DNA of 64,000 nt from Cyanobium sp. FACHB-13342 (GTDB lineage Bacteria > Cyanobacteriota > Cyanobacteriia > PCC-6307 > Cyanobiaceae). The notes beneath the pieces are model-generated. The model saw only the letters and a program-made list of their open reading frames with translations, ran no database searches and was not told the DNA's origin. Positions 9,632 through 19,328 of this stretch are shown here, in pieces. Each line of letters starts with the position of its first letter. Position 1 is the first letter of the stretch. Both the position numbers and the translations under genes were made by a program. The stretch covers positions 186,001 to 250,000 of the forward strand of contig NZ_JACJRT010000008.1 in NCBI RefSeq assembly GCF_014697415.1, read 5' to 3'.

Positions 9632-9758
9632 CGGCGAGGGGGGCTGGCGACGGGGCGTTGAAAGACGGGATCCGGTTGGATCGGCCCCATTCTCAACATG
9701 CGACTTCAGCCCCAGTCCCCCGCCCACCCCATACAGTCGCCTTTTACCCCCTGTGCCC

Positions 9759-10199
9759 GTGACCAAAGCCCTGATGGAGACCGATGCCGGCACCATCGAA
9801 CTCGAGTTGTTCGAGGCCGATGCTCCCAACACCGTGGCCAACTTCACCAAGCTCGCCAAGGAGGGCTTTTATGACGGCCTGGCCTTCCATCGCGTGATCC
9901 CGGGCTTCATGGCCCAGGGCGGCTGCCCCAACAGCCGTGAAGGCTCCCGCGGCATGGCCGGCACCGGCGGCCCGGGCTACCAGATCGACTGCGAAATCAA
10001 CCGCCAGAAGCACCAGGCGGGCACCCTGGCGATGGCCCACGCCGGCAAGAACACGGGGGGCTCGCAGTTCTACATCTGCCACGAAGCCCAGCCCCACCTC
10101 GATGGGGTCCACACCGTGTTCGGCCACACCGGCAACATGGACGTGGTGCAAGCCCTCAAGAACGGCAGCCGCATCACCAAAGTCACGATCCTCGACTGA
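9759..10199 (+). CDS. Cyclophilin-type peptidyl-prolyl isomerase
   Basis: Peptidyl-prolyl cis-trans isomerase assisting protein folding, probably cytosolic because no signal peptide is seen. 146 residues from the GTG at 9759 ([18 protein letters not shown]); the ATG at 9774 is an alternative. The active-site elements [33 protein letters not shown] and LDGVHTVFG are intact. Compact bacterial PpiB-like length. Confidence 0.93.
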   Translation: MTKALMETDAGTIELELFEADAPNTVANFTKLAKEGFYDGLAFHRVIPGFMAQGGCPNSREGSRGMAGTGGPGYQIDCEINRQKHQAGTLAMAHAGKNTGGSQFYICHEAQPHLDGVHTVFGHTGNMDVVQALKNGSRITKVTILD

Positions 10200-10235
10200 G
10201 TCAGCACCGTCTGACGCAGCACTGACTGAGTCAGC
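10194..10235. repeat. 12-bp direct repeat at convergent gene ends
   Basis: GACTGAGTCAGC occurs at 10194-10205 and 10224-10235, 30 nt apart. Each copy contains TGAGTCA, which reads as a stop on both strands; the first supplies the cyclophilin TGA and the second the ribBA TGA. No T tract follows, so it is not a convincing intrinsic terminator. Confidence 0.6.
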
Positions 10236-11901
10236 GCCAGACGAGGAAGGCCCCGGGTTGCACGGTCAGCAGGCTGGACAACCCGGCCTTCTGCCCCGCC
10301 CTCAGCTCGGCCAGGGGCCGCTGTTCCGGCTCGAGGTTGGCACTGGGGTGGCTGCTGCGCTGGGTATCTGGCGCCAACAGCAAGCTCAAGCGGCTTGTCT
10401 GGGGCCAGTCAGCCATCAGGGCGAGCGCCGCACCCACGGCCCCCACGCCTCCGCTGGCCTGATCCAGCCCCCCCAGCACCACGGCGAGTTGGGGTTGGTT
10501 GAGCAGGGCCAGCAGGCGGGGATGGTCCTCCCGTTCCACCTGCAGGCCCTGGCCGGTGGCCCAGCTGGCGAGGTGATCCAGCTCAGCTCCAGCTGGTGTG
10601 CCATGCCAGGCCAGAACCGCCGTCGGTCCGCCGATCGGGCAGGACGGCCCATCCCCCATCAGGTGGCCGAGCTTGATGCGCTTGGTCTGCAGGTAGGCGG
10701 CGTTGTGGCTGCCGGCATCCATCACCAGCGGCACCCGATCCACCACCTGCAGGCCGTAGCCCCCCAGGCCCGCAATCTTGCGGGGATTGTTGGTGATCAG
10801 CCGCAGCCGTTGCACGCCCAGGTCGCTCAGGATCTGGGCTCCCACGCCGTAGTTGCGCAGGTCCGCGGCGAAGCCCAGGCGCTCATTGGCCTCCACCGTG
10901 TCGAGGCCGGTGTCCTGGAGGGAATAGGCCTTGAGCTTGTTGATCAGGCCGATGCCCCGGCCCTCCTGGCGCAGATACACCACCACCCCTTCGCCAGCCG
11001 CTTCGATCATGTGCAGGGCCGCCTCCAGCTGGGGGCGGCAGTCGCAGCGCAGGGAGCCAAAGGCATCGCCGGTGAGGCATTCACTGTGCACCCGCACCAG
11101 CAGCGGCGTGCTGGCTTGCTTGGGATCGCCCTTGACGATGGCGACGTGCTCACTGCCGTCGAGCTCGTTGCGATAGCCGATGGCGCGGAAGTCGCCGAAG
11201 GCGCTGGGCAGGCTGGCCTCCGCCTGGCGACGCACGAAGCGCTCCGTGTCGAGGCGATAGCGGATCAGGTCGGCGATGTTGATCAGCCGCAATCCGTGCC
11301 GCTGGGCGTAGGCCGCGAGCTGGGGCAGCCGGGCCATCGACCCATCGCTGTTCTGGATCTCACAGATCACGCCGGCGGGATAGAGGCCAGCCAGGCGGGC
11401 CAGGTCGACGGCTGCCTCCGTGTGCCCGGCCCGCTTCAGCACCCCGCCCTGACGGGCCCGCAGCGGGAAAATGTGGCCGGGACGGCGCAGATCGGCCGGG
11501 CGGGTGGCTGGGTGGATGGCCACCTGGATGGTGCGGGCCCGGTCCTCGGCAGAGATGCCGGTGCTCACGCCGTTTTCGGCACCCGCATCCACGCTCACCG
11601 TGAAGGCGGTCTGGTTGCTGTCGGTGTTGCGATCCACCATCAGCGGCAGATCCAGGGCGTCGAGCCGTTCGCCCTCCATGGCCAGGCAGATCAGGCCGCG
11701 GGCCTCGATGGCCATGAAGTTGATCTGTTCGGGTGTGGCGAACTGGGCCGCGCAGATCAGATCGCCCTCGTTTTCGCGGTTTTCGTCGTCGACCACCACG
11801 ATCGACTCGCCGTTGCGAATCGCCGCCAGGGCGTCGGCAATCGAATCAAACCGGATGCCGGGCTCCTGGGAAGGGAGGGGCTGGTCGCGCAGGAGGGTCA
11901 A
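10231..11901 (-). CDS. ribBA: Bifunctional DHBP synthase / GTP cyclohydrolase II
   Basis: Carries out both first committed steps of riboflavin synthesis. About 556 residues: the N-terminal 3,4-dihydroxy-2-butanone-4-phosphate synthase ([40 protein letters not shown]), then GTP cyclohydrolase II with zinc ligands in [16 protein letters not shown] and the RQEGRGIGL loop. A C-terminal extension of about 130 residues after GHLMGDGP follows and matches nothing I recognise. The in-frame ATG at 11991 lies inside the divergent argC gene, so I favour a TTG at 11901, just before [11 protein letters not shown]. Start position is uncertain. Confidence 0.92.
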   Translation of the reverse strand: MTLLRDQPLPSQEPGIRFDSIADALAAIRNGESIVVVDDENRENEGDLICAAQFATPEQINFMAIEARGLICLAMEGERLDALDLPLMVDRNTDSNQTAFTVSVDAGAENGVSTGISAEDRARTIQVAIHPATRPADLRRPGHIFPLRARQGGVLKRAGHTEAAVDLARLAGLYPAGVICEIQNSDGSMARLPQLAAYAQRHGLRLINIADLIRYRLDTERFVRRQAEASLPSAFGDFRAIGYRNELDGSEHVAIVKGDPKQASTPLLVRVHSECLTGDAFGSLRCDCRPQLEAALHMIEAAGEGVVVYLRQEGRGIGLINKLKAYSLQDTGLDTVEANERLGFAADLRNYGVGAQILSDLGVQRLRLITNNPRKIAGLGGYGLQVVDRVPLVMDAGSHNAAYLQTKRIKLGHLMGDGPSCPIGGPTAVLAWHGTPAGAELDHLASWATGQGLQVEREDHPRLLALLNQPQLAVVLGGLDQASGGVGAVGAALALMADWPQTSRLSLLLAPDTQRSSHPSANLEPEQRPLAELRAGQKAGLSSLLTVQPGAFLVWR

Positions 11902-11980
11902 CGGTGGGCGGGTGGGGCGTGGAGCCCGGGCGCAATCATCCTTTATAAAGCCCGAGTCGATCGGCTTTCGGACCCCTGCC

Positions 11981-13045
11981 ATGGCCAACAAGCGCGTTGC
12001 GGTGATCGGGGCCAGTGGCTACGGCGGGCTGCAGACCCTGCGGCTGCTGCATCAGCACCCGGCCCTGGAGATCTCCTTCCTCGGTGGGGAGCGCAGCAGC
12101 GGCAAGCGCTGGAGTGAGCTGGTGCCGTTTCTGCCGCTGGCGGGTGACCCGGTGGTGCAGACCCCGGACCCCGATGCGATTGCCGAGCAGGCCGAGTTCG
12201 CGGTGCTGAGCCTGCCCAACGGCCTGGCGGCCCAGCTGGTGCCAGCGCTGCTGGAGCGGGGGGTGCGGGTGGTGGACCTCTCCGCCGATTACCGCTACAG
12301 CTCCCTGCACCAGTGGCAGGAGGTGTATGCCGCTGAAGCCCGCCAGGTGCCCCGCGACGACGGCGACCTCTGCGCCGAGGCCGTGTATGGCCTGCCGGAA
12401 TGGGAGGCGGAGGCGATTCGCCGGGCGCGCCTGGTGGCCGCCCCTGGGTGTTTCCCCACGGCCTCCCTGTTGGGCCTGTTGCCGTTCCTCAAGCAGGGCC
12501 TGATCGACACCAGCGGCATCGTGATCGACGCCAAGACCGGCACCTCCGGCGGGGGGCGGGCCGCCAAGGAGCACCTGCTGCTGGCCGAATGTTCCGAGGC
12601 GGTGGCGCCCTATGGCGTGGTGGGCCATCGCCACACCAGTGAGATCGAGCAGGTGGCCGGCCGGGTGGCCGGTCGTGACATCCAGCTGCAATTCACCCCC
12701 CACCTGATCCCGATGGTGCGGGGCCTGCTCGCCACGGTGTACTGCCGCCTGCGGGACCCGGGCCTCACGGCGGAGGACTGCGCCACCTTGTTGGCGTCGG
12801 CCTACCGCCAGGCCCCCTGCGTGGAGGTGCTGCCCGTGGGCACCTATCCCTCCACCAAATGGGTGCGCCAGACCAACCGGGCCCTGCTTTCGGTGCAGGT
12901 TGATGCTCGCACCGGTCAGTTGATCGTCATGGGCGCCATCGACAACCTGGTCAAGGGTCAGGCAGGCCAGGGTGTGCAGTGCCTCAACCTGATGGCGGGG
13001 CTGGAGCCCACGGCGGGCCTGCCCTTGCTTCCCTTCTACCCCTGA
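11981..13045 (+). CDS. argC: N-acetyl-gamma-glutamyl-phosphate reductase
   Basis: NADPH-dependent reduction of N-acetylglutamyl phosphate in arginine synthesis. 354 residues. Rossmann [14 protein letters not shown] at 10-23, catalytic cysteine in APGCFPTA at about 157-164, and [10 protein letters not shown] are diagnostic of type 1 ArgC. Divergent from ribBA with about 80 bp between starts; a TTTATAAAG element near 11942 could be part of either promoter. Confidence 0.96.
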   Translation: MANKRVAVIGASGYGGLQTLRLLHQHPALEISFLGGERSSGKRWSELVPFLPLAGDPVVQTPDPDAIAEQAEFAVLSLPNGLAAQLVPALLERGVRVVDLSADYRYSSLHQWQEVYAAEARQVPRDDGDLCAEAVYGLPEWEAEAIRRARLVAAPGCFPTASLLGLLPFLKQGLIDTSGIVIDAKTGTSGGGRAAKEHLLLAECSEAVAPYGVVGHRHTSEIEQVAGRVAGRDIQLQFTPHLIPMVRGLLATVYCRLRDPGLTAEDCATLLASAYRQAPCVEVLPVGTYPSTKWVRQTNRALLSVQVDARTGQLIVMGAIDNLVKGQAGQGVQCLNLMAGLEPTAGLPLLPFYP

Positions 13046-13051
13046 GGCCCC

Positions 13052-13732
13052 TCAGCCCGGCTCGCCCAATTGCTGGGCGGTGAGGGCCACCGCCAGCGGC
13101 AGGATGCGGTGCTCCTGCCGCTGGATGCGGGCACTGAGGCTGGCGTGGTCGTCGTCGGACAGCACGGGCACCGCCGCCTGCACCAGGATCCGCCCCGCAT
13201 CCACCTCCTCGCACACCAGGTGGGCGGTACAGCCGGTCAGGGTGACCCCCGCCGCCAGGGCCTGGCCCACAGCATCCAGGCCCCGAAAGCTGGGCAGCAG
13301 GGAGGGGTGAATGTTCACCAGCCGCTCCGCAAAGGCGCCGATCAGGGTGGGGGTGACGACCCGCATCCAGCCGGCCATCACCACCACGTCCACGGCGGCG
13401 CCCCGGAAGGCCTTCACCAGGGCCTGATCGAGCTGCTCCCGGCTGGGCTGGGTCCGGTGGTCGTGCAGCTGCCAGGGCACGCCGAGCCGTTCCGCCCGTG
13501 CCTGGGCCCCGCAGCCGGGATTGTTCACCACCAGCAGGGCCACCTCCGCGTGGAGGTGGCCGCCTCGGCAGGCCTGCACCAGCGCCTCAAAATTGCTGCC
13601 CGAGCCGGAGGCCATCACCCCCAGCCGCAGCGGGGGGTGGCTGGCTTGGCGTTCCGCTAGCCCAGTCCGATCCGGTGGCAATGGCCACTGGACGGAGGGC
13701 TCCTGATCGCTAGGGTCTGAAAAAGCGGGCAT
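13052..13732 (-). CDS. purN: Phosphoribosylglycinamide formyltransferase
   Basis: Formyl-THF-dependent GAR transformylase of purine synthesis. 226 residues: LRLGVMASGSGSNFEALV (phosphate loop) from about residue 35, VVVMAGWMRVVTP, the folate/active-site NIHPSLLPSFRG, and HLVCEEVDAGRILVQ with the catalytic Asp. The first 35 residues are family-atypical, so the real start may be further in. The chosen ATG at 13732 lies only 6 bp from the divergent DUF1257 start. Confidence 0.93.
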   Translation of the reverse strand: MPAFSDPSDQEPSVQWPLPPDRTGLAERQASHPPLRLGVMASGSGSNFEALVQACRGGHLHAEVALLVVNNPGCGAQARAERLGVPWQLHDHRTQPSREQLDQALVKAFRGAAVDVVVMAGWMRVVTPTLIGAFAERLVNIHPSLLPSFRGLDAVGQALAAGVTLTGCTAHLVCEEVDAGRILVQAAVPVLSDDDHASLSARIQRQEHRILPLAVALTAQQLGEPG

Positions 13733-13738
13733 TACGCC

Positions 13739-14083
13739 GTGTCCCACCTCTCCATCCTGCCAACGGTTCTGCGTGATGCCGAGGGGCTCGCGGCCAGCCT
13801 CAACGCCCTCGGCCATCCCCCCACTTGGGGAGGCCAGCTCGACGGTTTCGCCGGCGAATCCCAACCGGTGGTGCTCCAGGTGGCCCTGGCGGGAGGACAA
13901 CGACTGGGCTGGATGCGCCATGCCGATGGTTCCCTGGCACTGGTGGGAGATCTGCAGCGGCTCAGCCGCTCCCAGACCCTGCAGCGGTTGTTGGGGCGGA
14001 TCACCAAGCGCTATGCGGCCGAGATGGCCCTGCGCCAGGCAACCAGCCTGGGTCCAGGGGCCCAGGTGAGCGTGGTGGTCTGA
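13739..14083 (+). CDS. DUF1257 (ycf35-like) protein
   Basis: 114-residue protein of the DUF1257 family, represented in algal plastids by ycf35. Begins SHLSILPTVLRDAEGLAASL; the C-terminal part KRYAAEMALRQATSLG is the usual family tail. Function unknown. GTG start, back-to-back with purN. Family assignment is by recognition of the opening motif and length. Confidence 0.85.
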   Translation: MSHLSILPTVLRDAEGLAASLNALGHPPTWGGQLDGFAGESQPVVLQVALAGGQRLGWMRHADGSLALVGDLQRLSRSQTLQRLLGRITKRYAAEMALRQATSLGPGAQVSVVV

Positions 14084-14108
14084 CACCTCTCCGTGCCGGA
14101 ATCAGCCC

Positions 14109-15854
14109 GTGCCAGCGTTTCACCTTGACCTCACGGCCTGCCACCAGCACCTGGTGCGGGTGCGCCTCAGCCACACCCCATCGCGCCCCAGCCTGGGCTT
14201 CGCCCTGCCGGGCTGGACGCCGGGCTCCTATCTGATCCGCGATTACGTTCGGCAGCTCGAGGGGCTCACGGTGGTGCAGGCGGGCCAGGCCCTGGAGCCC
14301 CGTCGTCTCACCCCGAGCCGCTGGCAGCTTGAGCTCCCCAACCTCGAGCCGCTGGAGATCCGCTACACGCTGCACGCGGCCGACCTCACGGTGCGCACCT
14401 GCCATCTCAACGGCGACCATGGCTTCCTGGCCCTGGCGGCCGTGGTGCTGGAGCTCGATGGGGAGCGCTGGTCTCCCCACGGGCTCCAGCTCAGCCTGCC
14501 CCCTGACTGGCAGGCCTTTGTGCCCCTGCCGACCCCCGATGGCACCATTCCCCCGGAGGGCTCGGCTGGCTGGCTGGCGGCCAACTTCGACCAGCTGGTC
14601 GACACGCCGATCGAGGTCGGCCCCCATCGCGCTCATGCGTTCCAGGTGGCTGGCGTACCCCACCGTTGGGTGACTTGGGGCTCCGATTTGGGTGGTGGCG
14701 ATCCGCTGGACCGTGATCCGCTGTGGCTGACCGACCTGGAACAGGTGTGCCTGGCCTGTTGCCGGTTGATGGGGGTGGAGCAGCCTGCGGCCCCCCACTA
14801 CCTGTTTGTGCTGCACCTCACCGACAGCGGTTATGGGGGCCTGGAGCACGACCTCAGCACCGTGCTCCAGTTCGGTCGCCGGGCCCTGGTCCGGCCCGGG
14901 GGCCGCCGCAAATTGCTGCAGCTGGCGGCCCATGAATACCTTCACCAATGGAATGTCCGCCGGCTGCGGCCTGCGGAACTCACTCCCTACCGCTACGACC
15001 GCGCCGTGGTGGTGCCCACCCTGTGGTTTGCCGAGGGAATCACCAGCTATGTCGACCAGCTCCTGCCCCATAGCGCTGGCTGCTGCACGGAGGCGGAGGT
15101 ACTGGAGGACCTTGGCGCCGACCTGAGCCGGTATCTGCTCAGCCCCGGCCGGCAGGTGCAGAGCCTGCGGGCCAGCAGTGAGGAGGCCTGGGTGAAGCTC
15201 TACCAAACCGATGCCTACTCCCCCAACAGCCAGATCAGCTACTACCTCAAAGGAGCCGTGCTGGCGCTGGTTCTGGATCTCCATCTCCGCCGGGCCGGCA
15301 GCGGCCTGCCCCAGGTGTTGCGGGAGCTCTGGGCCAGCCATGGCGCCGTGGGTCGGGGGTACCGGGAGGTCGACCTGATCGAGGCGTTCGCCCGCCAAGC
15401 CCCGGATCTGGCCGAGCGGTTGCCCCGCTGGCTGGCCTCCTGTGAGGACCCGCCTCTGCAGGCCTGTCTGGCCGATGTGGGCCTTCGGCTGCAGCCCACG
15501 TTGGGCCCCAGTCAGGACCTGGGCTGCCGCCTGGAGGCCGGCGCGACTGGGCTGACGCTGGCGCGGGTGGCCCGGGAGGGGCCTGCCGTGCGGGCGGGCC
15601 TGGCAGTGGGCGATGAATGGATTGCCCTCAACGGCGTGCGGCTGCGCAGTGTGGACGATTGCATGGAGCTGTTTCGGCCGGAGGCCCCCCTGACTGCCCA
15701 CCAGCTGCTGTTCTGCCGGGATGGACTGGTGCGTACCACCACCCTCCTGCCCGAGCCGCCGTCGGTGGAGGGGTGGCGGCTGGAGATCGTGCCCGAAACC
15801 GCCGAGGCCACCGCCCCCCAGCGCCGCCGCTGGCTCACGCTGGAGACCCCATGA
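14109..15854 (+). CDS. M61 family metallopeptidase with C-terminal PDZ
   Basis: 581-residue zinc aminopeptidase of the glycyl-aminopeptidase (M61) family. N-terminal beta domain with GWTPGSYLIRDYVRQLEG; zinc site HEYLH at 275-279 followed by QWNVRRLRP; WFAEGITSY supplies the glutamate third ligand; PDZ-like module at about 480-560 (AREGPAVRAGLAVGDEWIALNG). No signal peptide is evident. GTG start. The stop overlaps the ATG of the following amidase (ATGA), linking the two in one operon. Confidence 0.88.
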   Translation: MPAFHLDLTACHQHLVRVRLSHTPSRPSLGFALPGWTPGSYLIRDYVRQLEGLTVVQAGQALEPRRLTPSRWQLELPNLEPLEIRYTLHAADLTVRTCHLNGDHGFLALAAVVLELDGERWSPHGLQLSLPPDWQAFVPLPTPDGTIPPEGSAGWLAANFDQLVDTPIEVGPHRAHAFQVAGVPHRWVTWGSDLGGGDPLDRDPLWLTDLEQVCLACCRLMGVEQPAAPHYLFVLHLTDSGYGGLEHDLSTVLQFGRRALVRPGGRRKLLQLAAHEYLHQWNVRRLRPAELTPYRYDRAVVVPTLWFAEGITSYVDQLLPHSAGCCTEAEVLEDLGADLSRYLLSPGRQVQSLRASSEEAWVKLYQTDAYSPNSQISYYLKGAVLALVLDLHLRRAGSGLPQVLRELWASHGAVGRGYREVDLIEAFARQAPDLAERLPRWLASCEDPPLQACLADVGLRLQPTLGPSQDLGCRLEAGATGLTLARVAREGPAVRAGLAVGDEWIALNGVRLRSVDDCMELFRPEAPLTAHQLLFCRDGLVRTTTLLPEPPSVEGWRLEIVPETAEATAPQRRRWLTLETP

Positions 15855-16729
15855 GCACTGCCCCCCAGCCCTGGTGGATCGCCTGTGCTGCCGGCGGGAT
15901 GCTGGCCCTCGGGGCGGTGGGATGGCTGGCGCGGGACCTTTCGGCCGAACCGTCTGATGGTCACAAGCGCCCCTCTCTGTTTGAGCTGCTCGAGGAGGTG
16001 CGCCAGCCACCGGCCGCCCCGGAACCCGGCCGCCGCGCGGCGCCGGGTCCCCCCGCCCAGCGTCGTTGGCAATCCCCCCTGCGGGCCAGTTGCACCATCA
16101 CCGATCCAGGCCAACGCCAGAGGCTGCAGCGCCTGGTCAGCCAGGTGCAGACCTCCTCCGCCCGGGTGCAGATCCACCCCACCAACTTTGGTGAGCGATT
16201 GACCCGCGATGCCTATGGCAATCCGATCGACACCACACCCCAGCTGGTGGTGCTTCACGAGACGGTGTACGGCATCGGTTCCGCCATCAACACCTTCCTC
16301 ACCCCCCATCCCCGGGATGACGATCAGGTGAGCTACCACAGCCTGATCGGTGGGGATGGCTCCGTCGTGCAGGTGCTCGATCCCGCCAAGCGGGCCTTCG
16401 GTGCGGGCAATTCCGCTTTTAACGGCCGCTGGGTGGTAACCAACGCCAAGGTGGGTGGCTCGGTGAACAATTTTGCGCTGCATGTCAGCCTTGAGACCCC
16501 CCTCGACGGGGAAGACGATGGTCCGGCCCACAGCGGCTATTCCCCAGCCCAATACGACGCCTTGGCGGCCCTGATCGCCGGATGGATGGAGCGCTATTCC
16601 ATTCCCGCTGAGCACATCACCACCCACCGGGCGGTGGATTTGGGAGGCGAGCGGGCCGACCCGCGCAGCTTTGAGTGGTCGGCCCTGCAGCAGCGCCTCC
16701 AAAATCTTGGCCTGCTCTGCCGGCGCTAA
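15851..16729 (+). CDS. N-acetylmuramoyl-L-alanine amidase (Amidase_2)
   Basis: Zinc amidase that cuts the amide bond between MurNAc and the stem peptide. 292 residues: an N-terminal hydrophobic anchor at about 8-27 (periplasmic enzyme), a variable linker, and the amidase domain from about 120, with VLHETVYGIG, VSYHSLIGGDG, FGAGNSAF and the late histidine motif ITTHRAVDLGG. The ATG at 15851 overlaps the previous stop; a longer frame upstream is inside the M61 gene. Likely works in wall turnover. Confidence 0.9.
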   Translation: MSTAPQPWWIACAAGGMLALGAVGWLARDLSAEPSDGHKRPSLFELLEEVRQPPAAPEPGRRAAPGPPAQRRWQSPLRASCTITDPGQRQRLQRLVSQVQTSSARVQIHPTNFGERLTRDAYGNPIDTTPQLVVLHETVYGIGSAINTFLTPHPRDDDQVSYHSLIGGDGSVVQVLDPAKRAFGAGNSAFNGRWVVTNAKVGGSVNNFALHVSLETPLDGEDDGPAHSGYSPAQYDALAALIAGWMERYSIPAEHITTHRAVDLGGERADPRSFEWSALQQRLQNLGLLCRR

Positions 16730-16735
16730 GCCCGG

Positions 16736-17584
16736 TCAGATCAGGGGGCTGGGGGCCTGCTTGCGCTTGGAGTAGAGCAACGCATGGAGCTCGGGATCCT
16801 GCATGGTGCGCAGGATCCGGCGCGGGTAATCCAATTTGCCGTTGTGGAGATAGGCCAGGGTGGCGAGAGCCTTGGCGTCCCGTTGACTGACGCTGGCCTG
16901 GAGCGGCCGGGTTGGCAGGTTGAGGGCGCGACTCAGACGGGCGAATTTGCCGACCAACAGCACCACGTTGCGCTCGGGATCCAGCAGCTGCTCCCGGGCC
17001 TGGGTGATCTCCTGATCGGAGGCATTGGGCTTGAGCAAGCCTTGATGCACCATCTCGCCAAGGCCCAGCTGGGCGGGGCCATGGGTGCTGAACAGGCCGG
17101 AGTGGGCCGCCAGGGGGAGGTCTTCGCCGGGTTTGGCGTGGCGCATCTCATCGAAGAGCACGGCGGCCACCAGCAGAGGATTCACCCCCTGGCGACGGCT
17201 TTCGGTCAGGATCACGGGCCGAAGATCTGAGATGCGGCCCAGGGTGTGGCTCCGCAGGGGCTCCAGCTGGTCAATCCCGTGGGTGAACAGCTGGGCCAGC
17301 CGGGGTTGGGGGCCGTGGACGCCGAAGCGACGTTGCAGTTCCTGAAGCTCCGAAGCGGAAAACTGGAGGGGGTCATCTGAGGCCCGCTCGCTGGCCGGAG
17401 CCGTGATGCTGCCGCTCAGACCCGGATCCAGGAGCAGCAGAGGGTCGCTGCTGACATCCGTCACCCGTGCGGTGGAGAAGGGGACGCTGGCGAGGACAAC
17501 CAGGGCCAGGGTGCTGAAACGCCTCTGCCCAACCGCGCGCTTGCCGGTGGCAAGCCAGCGCCGATAGCTGGAACGGAGGGTCAC
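16736..17584 (-). CDS. Secreted protein of unknown function, possibly lysozyme-like
   Basis: 282 residues from the GTG at 17584 (MTLRSSYRRWLATGKRAV). It has a basic N-terminus and the hydrophobic run FSTLALVVLASVPFSTA, a plausible signal peptide. The core VNPLLVAAVLFDEMRH...HGPAQLGLGEMVHQGLL resembles the helical pattern around the catalytic glutamate and GxxQ region of lysozyme/transglycosylase folds, with E in FDEMRH as candidate. I do not recognise a named family with certainty. The frame continues upstream to 17926 but that part overlaps pgi antisense. It converges on the amidase gene, 6 bp away. Confidence 0.7.
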   Translation of the reverse strand: MTLRSSYRRWLATGKRAVGQRRFSTLALVVLASVPFSTARVTDVSSDPLLLLDPGLSGSITAPASERASDDPLQFSASELQELQRRFGVHGPQPRLAQLFTHGIDQLEPLRSHTLGRISDLRPVILTESRRQGVNPLLVAAVLFDEMRHAKPGEDLPLAAHSGLFSTHGPAQLGLGEMVHQGLLKPNASDQEITQAREQLLDPERNVVLLVGKFARLSRALNLPTRPLQASVSQRDAKALATLAYLHNGKLDYPRRILRTMQDPELHALLYSKRKQAPSPLI

Positions 17585-17732
17585 AAAACCTTCATGAATG
17601 ATCGTCAACCTTAAAGAAAATTCCTGGTTTGTCGGTGCATCACAGAACGGTCCGCCGGCCGGCCCAAGGGCTGGTGTTGCTTTCGTGTCAGGCCTAAGTT
17701 CTGGGGGCGTGAGTGGCCAGAGCCGCGAGCCC

Positions 17733-19328
17733 ATGCTTGCCAATTTCGATGGCTCCAGTGCCGAAACCCAGTGGCAGCGCTTCTGCGAGCTGCTCTGGTA
17801 CCAGGACGATCTGGGCATCTGGCTGGATGTGAGCCGCATGGCGATCGGCCAGGCCGATCTGGAGGCCCTTGCTCCCCGCTTCGACCAGGCCTTTGCAGCC
17901 ATGGCAGCCCTGGAAGCCGGAGCCATCGCTAACCCTGATGAGCAGCGCCAGGTTGGCCACTACTGGCTGCGGACGCCAGCCCTGGCTCCGGATTCCACCA
18001 TTACTGCCCACATCACCGAGGAGGTGGACCGGATCGAGGCCTTTGGGCGGTCCGTGCTTGATGGCAGCCTCCGCGCTCCCAACGGGGAGGCGTTCACCGA
18101 TGTGCTTTGGATCGGCATCGGCGGTTCCGGGCTGGGCCCCCTGCTGATGGTGCGGGCCCTCCAGGACGCAGGGGTGGGTCTGCCCTTCCACTTTTTCGAC
18201 AACGTCGATCCCAACGGCATGAGCCGGACCCTGGCGGCCCTGGACCGCCGCCTCAGTACCACCCTGGTGGTGGTGGTGAGCAAGTCGGGTGGGACGCCCG
18301 AGCCCCACATCGGCATGGAGCAGGCCCAGGCCAGGCTCGAGGCGCGGGGTGGCCAGTGGGCTGGCCAGGCGGTCGCCGTCACCATGCTCGGCAGCCAATT
18401 GGATCAGCTGGCGGTTGAGGGCAACTGGCTCCGCCGCTTCGACATGTTCGATTGGGTGGGCGGGCGCACCAGCATCACCAGTGCTGTGGGACTGCTGCCT
18501 GGTGCCCTGATCGGTGCCGACATCCGCGGCTTTCTCGCCGGTGCCTCCCAGATGGATGGGGTGACCCGGGTGGCAGATCTGCGCCAGAACCCAGCTGCCC
18601 TGATGGCGGCGTCCTGGTATGTGGCCGGCCACGGCAAAGGCCAGCGGGACATGGTCGTGCTCCCCTACCGCGATCGGCTGGAGGTGTTCAGCCGCTATCT
18701 CCAGCAACTGGTGATGGAAAGCCTCGGCAAGAAGCATGACCGCACCGGCGGTGTGGTGCACCAGGGCATCGCCGTGTACGGCAACAAGGGATCCACCGAC
18801 CAGCACGCCTACGTCCAGCAGCTGCGCGATGGCGTTGACAACTTCTTCGTCACCTTTGTGGAGGCCCTGGAGGAGCCCAGTGACATCCCCCCCATCGGCG
18901 ATGAGATTCCCGGCGATTTTCTTGACGGTTTTCTGCAGGGCACCCGTTCGGCCCTGATGGAGGGGGGACGCCAGAGCCTCTCGATCACCCTGCGTCGCTT
19001 CGATGCCACGGCCCTCGGAGCCCTGATCGCCCTGTTCGAGCGAGCCGTCGGCCTCTACGCCGAACTCGTCAACGTCAACGCCTACGACCAACCCGGGGTG
19101 GAAGCCGGCAAGAAAGCCGCGGCCCAGATCCTGGCCCTGCAGGAGCAGTTGGAAAGTTTGCTCAGCGATGGCCAGTCCCGCAGCCTGCAGGACCTGCAGC
19201 AGGCCCTCGGCACCACCAGTCCCGAGCCCCTGTTTTGGATCCTGCGCCATCTCTGCGCCAACCCCCGCGGCTACCAGGCCAGTGGCGATTGGGGCCAGCC
19301 GGCGGCGATGCGGTTCGTCAAGGTCTGA
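17733..19328 (+). CDS. pgi: Glucose-6-phosphate isomerase
   Basis: Interconverts glucose-6-P and fructose-6-P. 531 residues from the ATG at 17733 ([17 protein letters not shown]); a GTG at 17709 would add eight. Signature elements: [52 protein letters not shown] and [11 protein letters not shown]. The frame extends further upstream but without conserved character. Confidence 0.96.
   Translation: MLANFDGSSAETQWQRFCELLWYQDDLGIWLDVSRMAIGQADLEALAPRFDQAFAAMAALEAGAIANPDEQRQVGHYWLRTPALAPDSTITAHITEEVDRIEAFGRSVLDGSLRAPNGEAFTDVLWIGIGGSGLGPLLMVRALQDAGVGLPFHFFDNVDPNGMSRTLAALDRRLSTTLVVVVSKSGGTPEPHIGMEQAQARLEARGGQWAGQAVAVTMLGSQLDQLAVEGNWLRRFDMFDWVGGRTSITSAVGLLPGALIGADIRGFLAGASQMDGVTRVADLRQNPAALMAASWYVAGHGKGQRDMVVLPYRDRLEVFSRYLQQLVMESLGKKHDRTGGVVHQGIAVYGNKGSTDQHAYVQQLRDGVDNFFVTFVEALEEPSDIPPIGDEIPGDFLDGFLQGTRSALMEGGRQSLSITLRRFDATALGALIALFERAVGLYAELVNVNAYDQPGVEAGKKAAAQILALQEQLESLLSDGQSRSLQDLQQALGTTSPEPLFWILRHLCANPRGYQASGDWGQPAAMRFVKV

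Noticed and set aside
9937-12117. 726-residue plus-strand open frame across ribBA
   Set aside because: Antisense to ribBA; GC-driven lack of stops, no recognisable motif.
14001-16010. 669-residue minus-strand open frame
   Set aside because: Antisense to the M61 peptidase gene, with no domain.
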